A stretch of 64,000 nt of DNA from Dysgonomonas mossii (GTDB taxonomy: Bacteria; Bacteroidota; Bacteroidia; Bacteroidales; Dysgonomonadaceae), in the NCBI RefSeq assembly GCF_004569505.1, contig NZ_SPPK01000002.1, forward strand, positions 124,001-188,000, read 5' to 3'. The position numbers and the translations under genes are program-made. A model generated the notes under the pieces. That model was given only the letters and a program-made list of their open reading frames with translations. It ran no database searches and was not told the origin of the DNA. This document shows positions 15,883 to 25,553 of this stretch, in pieces; position 1 is the stretch's first letter, and every line of letters starts with the position of its first letter.

Positions 15883-18165
15883 TTATTTCGCACTTGCTTG
15901 TATAACATCTACAGTTGTACCCCAAGTTTCGGAAGGTTTGTCACCCATTGTAAACTCTAGTGTACCGCCATTGATAATATCATTGAAGTTGATATAATAT
16001 TTGTCGTAAGGCTGCCCGTTAAGAGTTACGCTCTGGATGTACTTGTTTGCAGCACTGTTGTTTTTTGCTACAATGTTCAATACCTTGCCATCTTTAACCT
16101 TCACGGTTGCTTTGTCTACAATCGGACTACCGAAGATATATTTTCCTCCGGCAGGCTCAACCTGATAGAATCCAAGAGCAGACAATACATACCATGCCGA
16201 CATTTGTCCTACGTCTTCATTTCCTGAAAGACCTGCAGGTTGATCATGATACATTACAGACATTACTTCACGAGCTCTTTCTGCCGTTTTCCATGGTTGA
16301 CCTACGTATGGATACATATAGATTACATGGTGGCTCGGTTCGTTTCCGTGAGCGTATTGACCGATCAATCCACTGATGTCAGGGGAAGCATCTTTCCCTA
16401 ACGATCCTTCTACGATGAATAAAGAATCCAGTTTTTGTACAAATTTCTCCTTGCTTCCAAACAGGTCTACAAGTCCTTGTACATCATGAGGGACTAGCCA
16501 TGTATATTGCCAAGCATTTCCTTCTGTATAATCGTTTTCGCGATGAATAGATTCGAACGGATTGAATGGTGTTCTGAATTTTCCATCAGAAGAAAGACCT
16601 CTCATAAAGCCTGTTGACTTGTCAAAAAAGTGAGTGTATGCTTTACTGCGTTTCAAGAAATATTCGTAATCTTCAGTTTTTCCCATTTTTTGAGCTACCT
16701 GAGCAATAGTCCAGTCTGCAATAGCATATTCCATTGTTTTAGCTACACTTTCGTTTCCTTTATCGTAAGGGATATAGCCGTACTGTTTCAGATAGTTCAA
16801 GCCTCTTTCATCCAGCATAGCCGACTTTTTCATAGCTTCATACGCCAGGTCTTTATCAAACCCGTCATAACCTTTCAATATAGCATCTGCCACAACAGAT
16901 ATACCCGGGTTACCAACCATACAGTCTGTTTCGCAACCCATCAAGTGCCATACAGGAAGCTTGCCTTGTTGCTGATATATTGTAAGCATTGTATTGATGA
17001 TATCGCTCATCTTTTCAGGATGAATAATAGTCATCAATGGGTGAGCAGCTCTGTAAGTATCCCACAAAGAGAATGTAGTGTAATTTTTGAAAGCTCCCTT
17101 CTGGTGCATTTGACCGTCAGAACCTCTGTAATCGTTATTTACATCGCAAAATTCAGATGGAGCAATCATTGTGTGATAAAGAGCTGTATAGAACACGCGT
17201 TTAGCGGCTGCATCGTTTGTTTCTATCTGTATCTTGCTCAACTCTTCGTTCCATGCTTTGTCTGCATCTGCAATTGTTTGCTCAAAGTTCCATCCCGGTA
17301 GTTCGGCTTGCATGTTTAATTTTGCATTTTCGATGCTTACCGGAGAAATAGCTACCTTAACATATACATTTTCTTTATCCTTTGTATCGAATAATACCTG
17401 TCCGTATGCTTTTCTCGCATTGATGCTATTTCCTGCTTTAACCTCTGTAGAATCTGATACTACAAATTGCTTCATTGGTTTAGAGAATACAGCTGTGAAG
17501 AATATGCGCTGGTCTACAGCCCATCCTTTCGAATAGCGGTATCCTGATATTACAGAGTCGTTTTCTTGAACAAGGTATCCTTCCATTGGGGTGTCCCAAC
17601 CGATACCATGTTGTAGGTCGATGATTACCTTTGCTGAGTCTGATTGAGGGAATGTATATTTGTGGAACCCAACTCTTTTGGTTGCGGTTAATTCCACATC
17701 AACATTAAATCTGTCGAGATGAACAGCATAGTATCCAGCTTTTACCTTTTCGGTCTCACGTCTGAATAAAGAATATATTCCTGATTTAGGGTCTTTAAGA
17801 TCTCCTCTTTTTAGAACTACGTTACCTGTTGCAGGCATAAATGAAATATCGCCCAAGTCGCCGATACCGGTTCCACTAAGGTGCATATGTCCAAAACCGA
17901 TAATGGTAGAATCTGAAATATGATATCCCGAGCACCAATCCCATCCTTGCGAATAGTTTGTTGGTCCTAACTGAACCAATCCGAAAGGTACATTCGCTCC
18001 TACAAATACGTGCCCATGGTCGCCGGTTCCGATATATGGATCGACAAATTGAGTAAGATTAGGTGTCGCATCCAATTGTTTCGTCCCCTCGCAAGAACTT
18101 AAAAATCCACACAAAATAAGCCATATTGAGATGGCCTTCGTCATTCTGATTAAATTAAATGTCAT
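15883..18165 (-). CDS. GH92 family alpha-mannosidase, lipoprotein
   Basis: A 760-residue calcium-dependent exo-acting alpha-mannosidase of family GH92, which trims alpha-1,2-, 1,3- or 1,4-mannose from N-glycans or yeast mannan. The lipobox (CGFLSSC) suggests surface or periplasmic anchoring. The N-domain begins FVDPYIGTGDHGHVFVGANV. The catalytic region contains GNEPSHH (general acid Glu, about residue 609) and GNEDVGQMSAWY (base Asp, about 651). The ATG at 18144 would serve as well as the one at 18165. It stands outside the mannan locus at 30-49 kb, alone with its own terminator. Confidence 0.93.
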   Translation of the reverse strand: MTFNLIRMTKAISIWLILCGFLSSCEGTKQLDATPNLTQFVDPYIGTGDHGHVFVGANVPFGLVQLGPTNYSQGWDWCSGYHISDSTIIGFGHMHLSGTGIGDLGDISFMPATGNVVLKRGDLKDPKSGIYSLFRRETEKVKAGYYAVHLDRFNVDVELTATKRVGFHKYTFPQSDSAKVIIDLQHGIGWDTPMEGYLVQENDSVISGYRYSKGWAVDQRIFFTAVFSKPMKQFVVSDSTEVKAGNSINARKAYGQVLFDTKDKENVYVKVAISPVSIENAKLNMQAELPGWNFEQTIADADKAWNEELSKIQIETNDAAAKRVFYTALYHTMIAPSEFCDVNNDYRGSDGQMHQKGAFKNYTTFSLWDTYRAAHPLMTIIHPEKMSDIINTMLTIYQQQGKLPVWHLMGCETDCMVGNPGISVVADAILKGYDGFDKDLAYEAMKKSAMLDERGLNYLKQYGYIPYDKGNESVAKTMEYAIADWTIAQVAQKMGKTEDYEYFLKRSKAYTHFFDKSTGFMRGLSSDGKFRTPFNPFESIHRENDYTEGNAWQYTWLVPHDVQGLVDLFGSKEKFVQKLDSLFIVEGSLGKDASPDISGLIGQYAHGNEPSHHVIYMYPYVGQPWKTAERAREVMSVMYHDQPAGLSGNEDVGQMSAWYVLSALGFYQVEPAGGKYIFGSPIVDKATVKVKDGKVLNIVAKNNSAANKYIQSVTLNGQPYDKYYINFNDIINGGTLEFTMGDKPSETWGTTVDVIQASAK

Positions 18166-18555
18166 TGTTCTATTAGATTACTATATTAAATTATTTAATT
18201 ATTAACATATTGTTTGCCTGTAAATACAGACAGAATCATTAGGCAATTTATTTGAGATTGTAAAGTTATTTATTTTAATTAAAAAATATTCGAATAATCG
18301 ATTTATTGCTTTTTTTTAACCAGTTCTTAGGCTTATTGAGTCGAATTAACTATTTGAAATAAATCAGAATTGTATTTAGAACATGTTATTCTCCATCTTT
18401 GATTGCTTATGAAGTAAAGATGAAAAGTATTTCATTTTTGATACATATTTCTTAAATGTTAAAAATGGGCAAAGGGAGAGAGATAATTTTGATAATTTTA
18501 GAAAAAATAAAAGTTTGTTCGAAATGAAATAAACAGGTTCTTAATAATTTAATTT
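18166..18555. other. Divergent upstream region of GH92 and a TonB-dependent receptor
   Basis: About 390 bases of very AT-rich sequence with no supported gene. It must hold the GH92 promoter on the minus strand. The best candidate there, TAACTTTA, misses the last base of the box. Confidence 0.4.
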
Positions 18556-18563
18556 TATCTTTG
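18556..18563 (+). promoter_or_regulatory. -7 box of the receptor / DUF4249 operon
   Basis: TATCTTTG is an exact TAnnTTTG match 90 bases before the receptor start. No clear TTTG lies 19-21 bases upstream. Confidence 0.4.
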
Positions 18564-18652
18564 TGTTATTCCGGCCTCAAAATATGTCATTGGAAAATAA
18601 GACAGTTTCTGTTCCGTTTGATATATAAATTCCACGGATGAAGTAAGCTAAT

Positions 18653-20971
18653 ATGAAGCATCTCTTTACTGTCATTATATTGTTTACTAGCATTGCCGCT
18701 TTTTCTCAGAAAAAATATGTGTTTAGTGGCAAAATATATAGTGAAGGAGATAATACTCCGCTCGCCGGAGTTGCCATCGCTGCAAAAGAGCATACTCAAT
18801 CTGCCGGTTTTAGTGATGCTGCCGGCAGCTTCTCTCTGCAATTGCCTTCGGGCGAATACAGTATTATATTCAAGCTGTTGGGTTATGATACCAAACACCT
18901 TAAGATCACAATAGATAAGGATCTCTCTCAGGATATTGTTTTGACAAAAGACATTGTTTCTCTCAAAGAAATAGAGGTGCTGGCTGTAAAATCGGACGAT
19001 AACGTGAAGCGAGTACAGTCGGGTGTCGAAAAATTGGAAATAGAATCGATGAATAAAATTCCTGTGTTATTTGGCGAAAGAGATATCTTGAAAACAATTC
19101 AGCTGCTGCCCGGTGTACAAACTGCGGGAGAGGGCAATATCGGATTTTATGTGCGAGGAGGGAGCAGTGACCAAAATCTGATACTGCTCGATAATGCAAC
19201 AGTGTATAACCCTTCTCACCTTTTTGGTTTTTTCTCAACATTCAACTCCGATGCTGTAGATAATATGACTATCTATAAGGGTTCTATGCCTGCCCAATAC
19301 GGAGGACGGCTATCTTCGACACTCGATGTGAGCATGCGTGATGGTGATTTGAAAAACTATCACATGAATGGAGGCATTGGGTTAATCTCCTCCCGACTTA
19401 CATTAGAAGGTCCCATACAGAAGGAAAAATCATCTTTTATTGTTTCTGCCAGACGTACTTATGCTGATGCCTTGGCTCGTACGGTCGGTGTAGAGCAGGT
19501 AAAAGGGTCGACATTATACTTTTATGACCTGAATGCAAAGCTTACTTACGCTTTGTCGAATAAAGATAAACTGACATTGACAGCTTATCATGGAAAGGAC
19601 AAGCTCGGTCTTGATCAGATAGCAACAATGGATTGGGGGAATACAATCGCCGCTCTGAAATGGAACCATATCTTTGATTCGAAAAAAGTTTCGACCTCCA
19701 CTATTTCGTATACCGACTACAAATACAATGTAAGTGTAGACCTCACGACAGGGCTTAATGTTATGTCGCGGATAAGGGATATCAATTTCAATCAGGATTT
19801 TGTGTTCTATCCCAACGAAAAGAATTTGATACGCTTCGGCTTCAACTCTATCTATCACCAGATTGTACCCGGAGAATTGGTCAGTAAAGACCCTTCTCAA
19901 CTAAAAGTATCGCCGTATGCCCATCGTTATTCATGGGAGAATACACTGTATGCCTCTAACGATATGAAGCTTAGCGATAAACTGGAATTTAGTTATGGTG
20001 CTAGACTTTCTTCTTTCAGCGTGCTGGGCGGAAGCGACTATTATACTTTCAATGAAGAAGACCAGTCTATAAAGGATACAATTGCCACTAAAAGGGGAGA
20101 GTTTCTGAAAACATATTGGAGTATAGAGCCACGACTTTCGGTGGCATATCAGCTAAACGAGTCGTCGTCTATTAAGGCTGCTTATGCGCTTACAAGGCAA
20201 AACCTGCATCTGCTCACTACATCGAATATGTCTAGTCCGATTGATCGCTGGATATCGAATACCGATTATATAAAACCCGAAGTGGCGAATCAAGTTTCGT
20301 TGGGTTATTTTCGCAACTTCCAGAATAATATTTTTGAGTTTAGTGCAGAGGTGTATTACAAAGATCTGAAAAATCAGATAGATTATAAAGATGGCGCAGA
20401 TGTAAGGGCTAAAGAAGTTATAGAAACCGAACTCTTGTTTGGTAAAGGAAGAGCCTACGGATTGGAGCTTTTCCTGAAAAAGAAATACGGTCGTTTTAAT
20501 GGTTGGGTAGGTTATACCCTGTCTCGCAGCGAACGCAAAATAGATAAGATAAATGACGGTAAATGGTATGCAGCCAATCAGGATAGGACGCACGATATTT
20601 CTGCTGTCGGTATTTATGAACTGAGCAAAAAGTGGACATTGTCGGCTACGTGGGTTTTTGCTACGGGCAGCCCTATGACATTTCCCTCGGGGAAGTATGT
20701 CATCGATGGGCATGCTATATATTATTACGAAGGCAGGAATCATTATAGAGCTCCTTCTTATCATCGGCTCGATTTGGGGGCTATGTGTGTCTTGAAGAAG
20801 ACAAAGAAATATACATCGGAGCTTTCGTTCGGCTTGTATAATGCATACGCCCGTAAAAATCCTTATATGTTTGGCTTTAGGCAAAACGAAGATGACAGGT
20901 CTGCATCAGAGTCGTATATGATTTATTTATTTAGTGTTGTACCCTCAATTTCGTGGAACTTTAAGTTCTGA
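18653..20971 (+). CDS. TonB-dependent receptor paired with a DUF4249 lipoprotein
   Basis: A 772-residue outer-membrane receptor. The signal peptide ends near AAFSQ and is followed by a carboxypeptidase-like domain (FSGKIYSEGDNTPLAGVAI). The plug contains KTIQLLPGVQTAGEGNIGF and YVRGGSSDQNLILLDNATVY, then PAQYGGRLSSTLDV. A beta barrel of about 530 residues ends in SWNFKF. This plug pattern (LLPGVQ, FYVRGG, LDNATVYNPSHLFGFFS) is typical of receptors accompanied by a DUF4249 lipoprotein, here 5 bases downstream. The ligand is unknown; by analogy with SusCD the pair may import a peptide or other large nutrient. Confidence 0.88.
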   Translation: MKHLFTVIILFTSIAAFSQKKYVFSGKIYSEGDNTPLAGVAIAAKEHTQSAGFSDAAGSFSLQLPSGEYSIIFKLLGYDTKHLKITIDKDLSQDIVLTKDIVSLKEIEVLAVKSDDNVKRVQSGVEKLEIESMNKIPVLFGERDILKTIQLLPGVQTAGEGNIGFYVRGGSSDQNLILLDNATVYNPSHLFGFFSTFNSDAVDNMTIYKGSMPAQYGGRLSSTLDVSMRDGDLKNYHMNGGIGLISSRLTLEGPIQKEKSSFIVSARRTYADALARTVGVEQVKGSTLYFYDLNAKLTYALSNKDKLTLTAYHGKDKLGLDQIATMDWGNTIAALKWNHIFDSKKVSTSTISYTDYKYNVSVDLTTGLNVMSRIRDINFNQDFVFYPNEKNLIRFGFNSIYHQIVPGELVSKDPSQLKVSPYAHRYSWENTLYASNDMKLSDKLEFSYGARLSSFSVLGGSDYYTFNEEDQSIKDTIATKRGEFLKTYWSIEPRLSVAYQLNESSSIKAAYALTRQNLHLLTTSNMSSPIDRWISNTDYIKPEVANQVSLGYFRNFQNNIFEFSAEVYYKDLKNQIDYKDGADVRAKEVIETELLFGKGRAYGLELFLKKKYGRFNGWVGYTLSRSERKIDKINDGKWYAANQDRTHDISAVGIYELSKKWTLSATWVFATGSPMTFPSGKYVIDGHAIYYYEGRNHYRAPSYHRLDLGAMCVLKKTKKYTSELSFGLYNAYARKNPYMFGFRQNEDDRSASESYMIYLFSVVPSISWNFKF

Positions 20972-20976
20972 AAATT

Positions 20977-21786
20977 ATGGTTATTATAAATAGATGTCTT
21001 TATATAATTTTTCTTCTCACATTGCTCACGGCATGTGAAGAGGTTGTTCAGCTAGACCTTGCTCAGGCTCCGCCCAGAGATGTAATTGATGCTTCTATAA
21101 AAGAAGGGTCACCGTGCTTTGTGCTGTTGACTCAAACAAAAGGTTTTTATGATAAAGAATCTTATAACCGTTTGTCGGGGGCTAAGGTTGAATTGACCGA
21201 CGATAAAGATAATGCAGATATACTCATAGAAAGCCAGCAGGAAGCCGGTTTTTATATTTCTTCAATTGTAGGCAGGGTAGGGCGTACATATAAATTGAAG
21301 GTTACCATAGGAGATAATATTTATACATCAGAGGCTAAAATTCCCAATATCGTACCCATCGATAGCGTTTATATTTATAAGGTTACGGTAGCCAACGAGG
21401 CTATTTATTCGCCATGTGTGGTTTTTTATGATCCTGTAGATGTAGAGAATTATTACTATACAACACTCTATGTAAACGAAAAGGCGATGAAATCCTTATA
21501 CTTAGATAGCGATAAATACCGCAACGGGCTGAAAGTCGAAAATATTCTGCTGTTTGATAAGGAAGATAATAATGACGAAGCACTCAAGGCAGGCGATAAA
21601 CTAAGAATTGAGATGCAAACATTGGATAAGGGAATGTATACTTTCTACAGATCATTGAGCAGTGTTGCCGCCGGAGGGGGGACCAATCCTCTTACCAATA
21701 TTGTTGGCGGTGCATTGGGTTGCTTTAAGGCTTACAATTCCGTTTTTGTTAATTATACAGTTACCGAAGACGATATGAATAAATAA
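20977..21786 (+). CDS. DUF4249 family lipoprotein
   Basis: A 269-residue lipoprotein. The N-terminal helix IIFLLTLLTAC gives the lipid-modified Cys, followed by EEVVQLDL, the usual DUF4249 opening. The body is beta-rich (SGAKVELTDDKDNADILI, FYISSIVGRVGRTYKLKV, IPNIVPIDSVYIYKV), consistent with an immunoglobulin-like fold. The gene starts 5 bases after the receptor stop, and the two genes form a conserved pair in Bacteroidetes. It probably acts as a surface accessory to the receptor. The biochemical role is not known. Confidence 0.85.
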   Translation: MVIINRCLYIIFLLTLLTACEEVVQLDLAQAPPRDVIDASIKEGSPCFVLLTQTKGFYDKESYNRLSGAKVELTDDKDNADILIESQQEAGFYISSIVGRVGRTYKLKVTIGDNIYTSEAKIPNIVPIDSVYIYKVTVANEAIYSPCVVFYDPVDVENYYYTTLYVNEKAMKSLYLDSDKYRNGLKVENILLFDKEDNNDEALKAGDKLRIEMQTLDKGMYTFYRSLSSVAAGGGTNPLTNIVGGALGCFKAYNSVFVNYTVTEDDMNK

Positions 21787-21795
21787 TAATTTCCG

Positions 21796-21803
21796 TATCT
21801 TTG
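21796..21803 (+). promoter_or_regulatory. Possible -7 box of the DUF4834 gene
   Basis: TATCTTTG lies 31 bases before the start at 21834. No TTTG is found at the usual spacing. Confidence 0.35.
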
Positions 21804-21833
21804 TTCTCATAGTCTATAAATATTGGTAACTAT

Positions 21834-22064
21834 ATGTTTAAATTTCTTGGATTCTTATTACTTATCGGACTTTTCGGTTTCCTTATTTTAGGAATATTTT
21901 TGGGCAGGGTTATTCGTTTCTTTGGTCCATCTTCGGATAGGGCTAAGAGTAATCGTCGTCAGACCAATAACAATTCACGGTCGGCTGCTGAGGATACCAC
22001 TCAAAAGAAATTCTCCAAAAATGAAGGCGAATATGTCAATTACGAAGAAATAAAAGAAGAATAA
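21834..22064 (+). CDS. DUF4834 family small membrane protein
   Basis: A 76-residue protein. It has one N-terminal transmembrane helix (FLGFLLLIGLFGFLILGIFLG), a polar low-complexity linker, and the family ending KKFSKNEGEYVNYEEIKEE. The family is found in Bacteroidetes and has no assigned role. It converges on the glycosyltransferase gene with only 8 bases between the stops. Confidence 0.85.
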   Translation: MFKFLGFLLLIGLFGFLILGIFLGRVIRFFGPSSDRAKSNRRQTNNNSRSAAEDTTQKKFSKNEGEYVNYEEIKEE

Positions 22065-22081
22065 CCAATCGGTTATTCTTC
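22056..22081. terminator. Shared hairpin spanning two convergent stop codons
   Basis: GAAGAATAACC, loop AATC, GGTTATTCTTC form a perfect 11-base stem. Each arm contains one stop codon: TAA of the DUF4834 gene at 22062-22064 and TAA of the glycosyltransferase on the other strand at 22073-22075. No long T run follows, so its strength as a terminator is uncertain. Confidence 0.5.
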
Positions 22082-23014
22082 AAAGTTTATTTTTTCATCT
22101 ATAATATACTCCGGCCTACTTTTTACTTCATCAAAGAGTACCCCGATATACTGTCCCAGCACTCCGATTGTTATTAGTTGTACACCACCAAAGAATATAA
22201 TTATAATTATCGTAGAAGTCCATCCTGTAATCACATTCGTGAAGCCCAAAAGATGCCCGAGCCACACCCACAATCCATAAATAATTCCGATAAAGAAAGC
22301 GATGGAACCCAGACTGATGGATAACATCAAAGGCTTTTTGGAAAAATAAAGAAGAGCTTTTTTTGCGAAAGAGAGCATTTTCTTGAGCGGATATTTTGTT
22401 TCTCCGGCAAAGCGTGCGTCTCTGTTGTAATAGAATGGAACTTGCTTGAACCCTATCCAGCTGATAAGTCCACGAATATACTTTCCTTTCTCTTTTAGTC
22501 CGTTGAAGGCATTTATTGCCTTTCTGTCTACGAGTCGGAAATCGCCTGTGTCTTCGGGGAATTCTACTTCCGATAGATTATTCATTGTTCTGTAAAAGAG
22601 TTTGGCTGTCGCTTTCTTAAAAGCAGTTTCACCCTCTCGTTTTTTCCTTACACAGTAAACAACGCTGGCTTCTTCCTTACGTTGCGTTTCAATGAGATCA
22701 GGAATCAATTCGGGAGGGTCTTGCAAATCCGCATCAATAATTACTGCCAAGTCGGTCTTACAGAGATTCATTCCGGCTGTTACAGCGGGTTGATGCCCAA
22801 AGTTGCGAGAGAAATGAATAACTCTTGCTTTATCATCTTGCGATGCTATATGATCGAGTATATATCTCGTATTATCTTTGCTACCGTCATTTATAAAAAT
22901 TATATATCCCACTACATCGTCGAGTGAGTTTAGAACCTCTTTTGTTCTCCTGTAAAACTCCTGTATAACTGCCTCTTCGTTATAACAGGGGACAATAACG
23001 GATAGTGTTTGCAT
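22073..23014 (-). CDS. Glycosyltransferase family 2 (GtrB / DPM1-like)
   Basis: A 313-residue membrane-bound transferase that likely moves a sugar from a nucleotide donor to undecaprenyl phosphate. The GT2 domain starts SVIVPCYNEEAVI, the DxD-type metal site is IIDADLQDPPEL, and a conserved acceptor region reads EDTGDFRLVDRKAI. Two C-terminal membrane helices (LSISLGSIAFFIGIIYG and IIIIIFFGGVQLITIGVLG) are typical of GtrB/ArnC proteins. The gene starts 7 bases after the DUF4026-like gene. The sugar is unknown. Confidence 0.9.
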   Translation of the reverse strand: MQTLSVIVPCYNEEAVIQEFYRRTKEVLNSLDDVVGYIIFINDGSKDNTRYILDHIASQDDKARVIHFSRNFGHQPAVTAGMNLCKTDLAVIIDADLQDPPELIPDLIETQRKEEASVVYCVRKKREGETAFKKATAKLFYRTMNNLSEVEFPEDTGDFRLVDRKAINAFNGLKEKGKYIRGLISWIGFKQVPFYYNRDARFAGETKYPLKKMLSFAKKALLYFSKKPLMLSISLGSIAFFIGIIYGLWVWLGHLLGFTNVITGWTSTIIIIIFFGGVQLITIGVLGQYIGVLFDEVKSRPEYIIDEKINFEE

Positions 23015-23021
23015 CTTTTAT

Positions 23022-24374
23022 CTAATCTATTAATAAATATATTGAATCTGGGGTATATGTATTATCCGGAGAATAGATAACCCAATCGGTGAGAAGATCC
23101 AATGGGTATGTTTTTATGTCGCCTTCTTTCAGGGCTGCAATCCAATAAGGCTGATTCAGTAGCTTTCCTTCTATCTGATTACCTGCTATAGATATGACTT
23201 CGTACCACAGATGCTCTTTATCCGTTTCCGAGTCTGAATTATCTACAATGAGTCCCAGCTTAACAAGGAATGTCCAACCCGCTTCATCCTCTTCTTTCTT
23301 TGAGTTGAACAGGCTCTTTAAGAATGATTTCTTTTCAGGCTGCTTATGTTCTTTACTGAACACCTTGGCAAATGCTCCGAAACGCTCTTTAGCCAAAGCG
23401 CTCATCCTGTTTGTTTCTTCTGTGGTTATATAGTAAATTGGATTCTCGGCAAGAGTAGAGGTATATATCTCGGGCGAAATCATATTGCCTTCTTCTACAG
23501 CAAACAGTATGCCCGAAGGTTCAGCATGCACATTGTCCACCTCATCACGGTCGCCCGCACCTCCAAGTATGTTTTGAGGAAGATCTTTCAATGCCTCTTC
23601 CCATCTTAGCCAGCAGAGGTTTATGCCCATGCCGTCGTAGCCGATGGTAAATCTCTCTTTTTCTTTTGCCGGGTCGGTCAGGAATTTCTTTACCGTCATA
23701 TTTATCAGCGTATTCATTTGCTCAGCACCCTGACTGAAGTTGAGCATTTCCAACTCTACCGACCCACAACGGTGCAGGCCATGTGTATGGAACCAATAAC
23801 GTCTGTTTCCGTTTTCGCCGTCTTCGTCATACACACAGTGCAGCGTGTATAGATAGTCGGGTGAAGGGGGAATGGATGATTTTGCTGTCATGCTTAACCA
23901 TTTAGCCGATAATAATCTGTAAGACATGAAGTCAAGAACCAGACTGGCATCAGGAACAATGGCGTTCATTATTTTTAATTGCAGATGAAACGAGTCCAGT
24001 GGGTTTAGTTCGAAGTATAGAGAAGTCTCCAAAAAATATTCCTGCTCCATTGCTACCTGTAGCGATTCTTCGTCTATAGCATTGGCAAAACCGTAATCGT
24101 TTAGATTTATATTTTTTGTGTCGCTGATATATAGATCGACATTAAAAATAGCTTCTTTGTATTCTATTTCGGCATGAAAACTCATTATTGAGTATTCAAT
24201 ATCTACTTCTACCTTGTTGAAAGATTTTAAATTGAAATCTGCGTTTTGTGCTAAGGATTTTTCTATCTGCGCAGCATCGAACTTGAAGTCTTTGCTTCTG
24301 GGGTATATACCCATTGCCGAGGCTAACCCCGTTTCGCCTTCTGCCAGCAGATTATATTTTTCACTATTATCCAT
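23022..24374 (-). CDS. DUF4026-like protein with C-terminal DUF2314-type domain
   Basis: A 450-residue soluble protein with no signal peptide. The C-terminal 90 residues (EHLWYEVISIAGNQIEGKLL, LLTDWVIYSPDNTYTPD) match the DUF2314 pattern of an aromatic-rich beta domain. The longer N-terminal part, with MGIYPRSKDFKF and HCVYDEDGENGNRRYWFHTH, fits proteins annotated DUF4026. There is no catalytic signature that I recognise. It shares an operon with the glycosyltransferase downstream (7-base gap). Confidence 0.6.
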   Translation of the reverse strand: MDNSEKYNLLAEGETGLASAMGIYPRSKDFKFDAAQIEKSLAQNADFNLKSFNKVEVDIEYSIMSFHAEIEYKEAIFNVDLYISDTKNINLNDYGFANAIDEESLQVAMEQEYFLETSLYFELNPLDSFHLQLKIMNAIVPDASLVLDFMSYRLLSAKWLSMTAKSSIPPSPDYLYTLHCVYDEDGENGNRRYWFHTHGLHRCGSVELEMLNFSQGAEQMNTLINMTVKKFLTDPAKEKERFTIGYDGMGINLCWLRWEEALKDLPQNILGGAGDRDEVDNVHAEPSGILFAVEEGNMISPEIYTSTLAENPIYYITTEETNRMSALAKERFGAFAKVFSKEHKQPEKKSFLKSLFNSKKEEDEAGWTFLVKLGLIVDNSDSETDKEHLWYEVISIAGNQIEGKLLNQPYWIAALKEGDIKTYPLDLLTDWVIYSPDNTYTPDSIYLLID

Positions 24375-24424
24375 GTTAGTAAGTTCTGTTGAGTATTCTT
24401 TTCGTATTCTATTTATATAATATA

Positions 24425-24432
24425 CAAACTTA
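24425..24432 (-). promoter_or_regulatory. -7 box of the DUF4026-like / glycosyltransferase operon
   Basis: The minus strand reads TAAGTTTG, an exact TAnnTTTG match 51 bases before the start codon. The -33 box is not evident. Confidence 0.4.
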
Positions 24433-24488
24433 ATGAAAAAAATAGTAGGTGTATACTATTCAAAAAGAATATGTGACGTCTAAAAAAG

Positions 24489-24519
24489 AAAAGTCTGAGA
24501 GAATTATCCTCAGACTTTT
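24489..24519. terminator. Terminator of trpS
   Basis: An 11-base stem (AAAAGTCTGAG and its complement) with a 9-base loop is flanked by A and T runs on both sides. It lies 22 bases after the trpS stop on the minus strand. Confidence 0.75.
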
Positions 24520-24540
24520 ATTTTTTATTTCGCAGAAATC

Positions 24541-25530
24541 TTAGAATTTCTTAAATCCCATTATTTCACGTACTTCTCTAACTGTTTTGCGTGCGCTTTC
24601 ACGTGCTTTTTCCGCCCCTTCGGTTACTACTTTGTGTAGATAGGCATCATCATTTTGAATATCCTGTATGCGCTCACGTATCGGTGTCGTTACCTTGATA
24701 ATATCTTCGGCTAATTGTTTCTTAAGATCACCGTAACGAATTTCGCATGTATTCCATTTGTCTTCGAAATGTTGCACTACTTCGTCAGTAGAAACCACCT
24801 TTAGTATGGTGAACAGGTTTTCTATATAGTCCGGTTTTACCGAGTTCGGTTCTTTTGGTCCCTCGTCGGTAAGTGCACGCTTCACCTTTTTCTCGATGCT
24901 TTTAGCGTCTTCGTCCAGATAGATGCAATTTCCTTCCGATTTTCCCATCTTGCCGCTACCGTCCAGTCCCGGTATTTTTATCAGCTCTTCACCAAAGTTG
25001 TAAGCTACAGGCTCTTTGAAGTACTCTACACCATACATGTTGTTGAAGCGACGGGCAAATTTGCGTGTCATTTCCAAGTGTTGTTCCTGATCTTTTCCTA
25101 CAGGTACTTTGTCTGCATTGTGCATCAGGATATCGGCAGCCATCAAGGTCGGGTATGTCAATAGTCCGGCGTTTACATTATCGGGATGTTTGCGGGCTTT
25201 TTCTTTAAACGAAACGGTCTTCGAAAGTTCGCCCATATAGGCGTGCATGTTCAGTAGCAAATATAGTTCGCATACTTCGGTCACATCGCTTTGTACGTAT
25301 ATCGTCGATACTTCGGGGTCGATACCTGCCGCAAGATATTCTGTCAATACGTTCTTTACGTTTCCGTGTAGTATTTTCGGATCGGGATGAGTTGTCAGCG
25401 AATGATAGTCGGCTATGAAGAAGAAGCATTTGTTTTCATGTTGCATTCTTGTGAAATTCCTCAAAGCACCGAAGTAGTTTCCTAGATGCAGTTTTCCGGT
25501 AGAACGGATACCGCTTAGTACTGTTTCCAT
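24541..25530 (-). CDS. trpS: Tryptophan--tRNA ligase
   Basis: A 329-residue class I aminoacyl-tRNA synthetase that charges tRNA-Trp in the cytoplasm. The HIGH-type motif is STGKLHLGNYFGA near the N-terminus, and the KMSKS loop is GKMGKSEGN. The length matches bacterial TrpS. It stands alone between its own promoter (25554-25561) and terminator. No tryptophan-rich leader or T-box-like structure was seen upstream. Confidence 0.97.
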   Translation of the reverse strand: METVLSGIRSTGKLHLGNYFGALRNFTRMQHENKCFFFIADYHSLTTHPDPKILHGNVKNVLTEYLAAGIDPEVSTIYVQSDVTEVCELYLLLNMHAYMGELSKTVSFKEKARKHPDNVNAGLLTYPTLMAADILMHNADKVPVGKDQEQHLEMTRKFARRFNNMYGVEYFKEPVAYNFGEELIKIPGLDGSGKMGKSEGNCIYLDEDAKSIEKKVKRALTDEGPKEPNSVKPDYIENLFTILKVVSTDEVVQHFEDKWNTCEIRYGDLKKQLAEDIIKVTTPIRERIQDIQNDDAYLHKVVTEGAEKARESARKTVREVREIMGFKKF

Positions 25531-25553
25531 GTTTTAAATATTTTTTTAAGGCA

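Noticed and set aside
16630..17301. A 223-residue frame on the plus strand
   Set aside because: Antisense to GH92, with a Cys/His/Ser-rich composition typical of shadow translation.
20153..20884. A 243-residue frame on the minus strand
   Set aside because: Antisense to the barrel of the TonB-dependent receptor.
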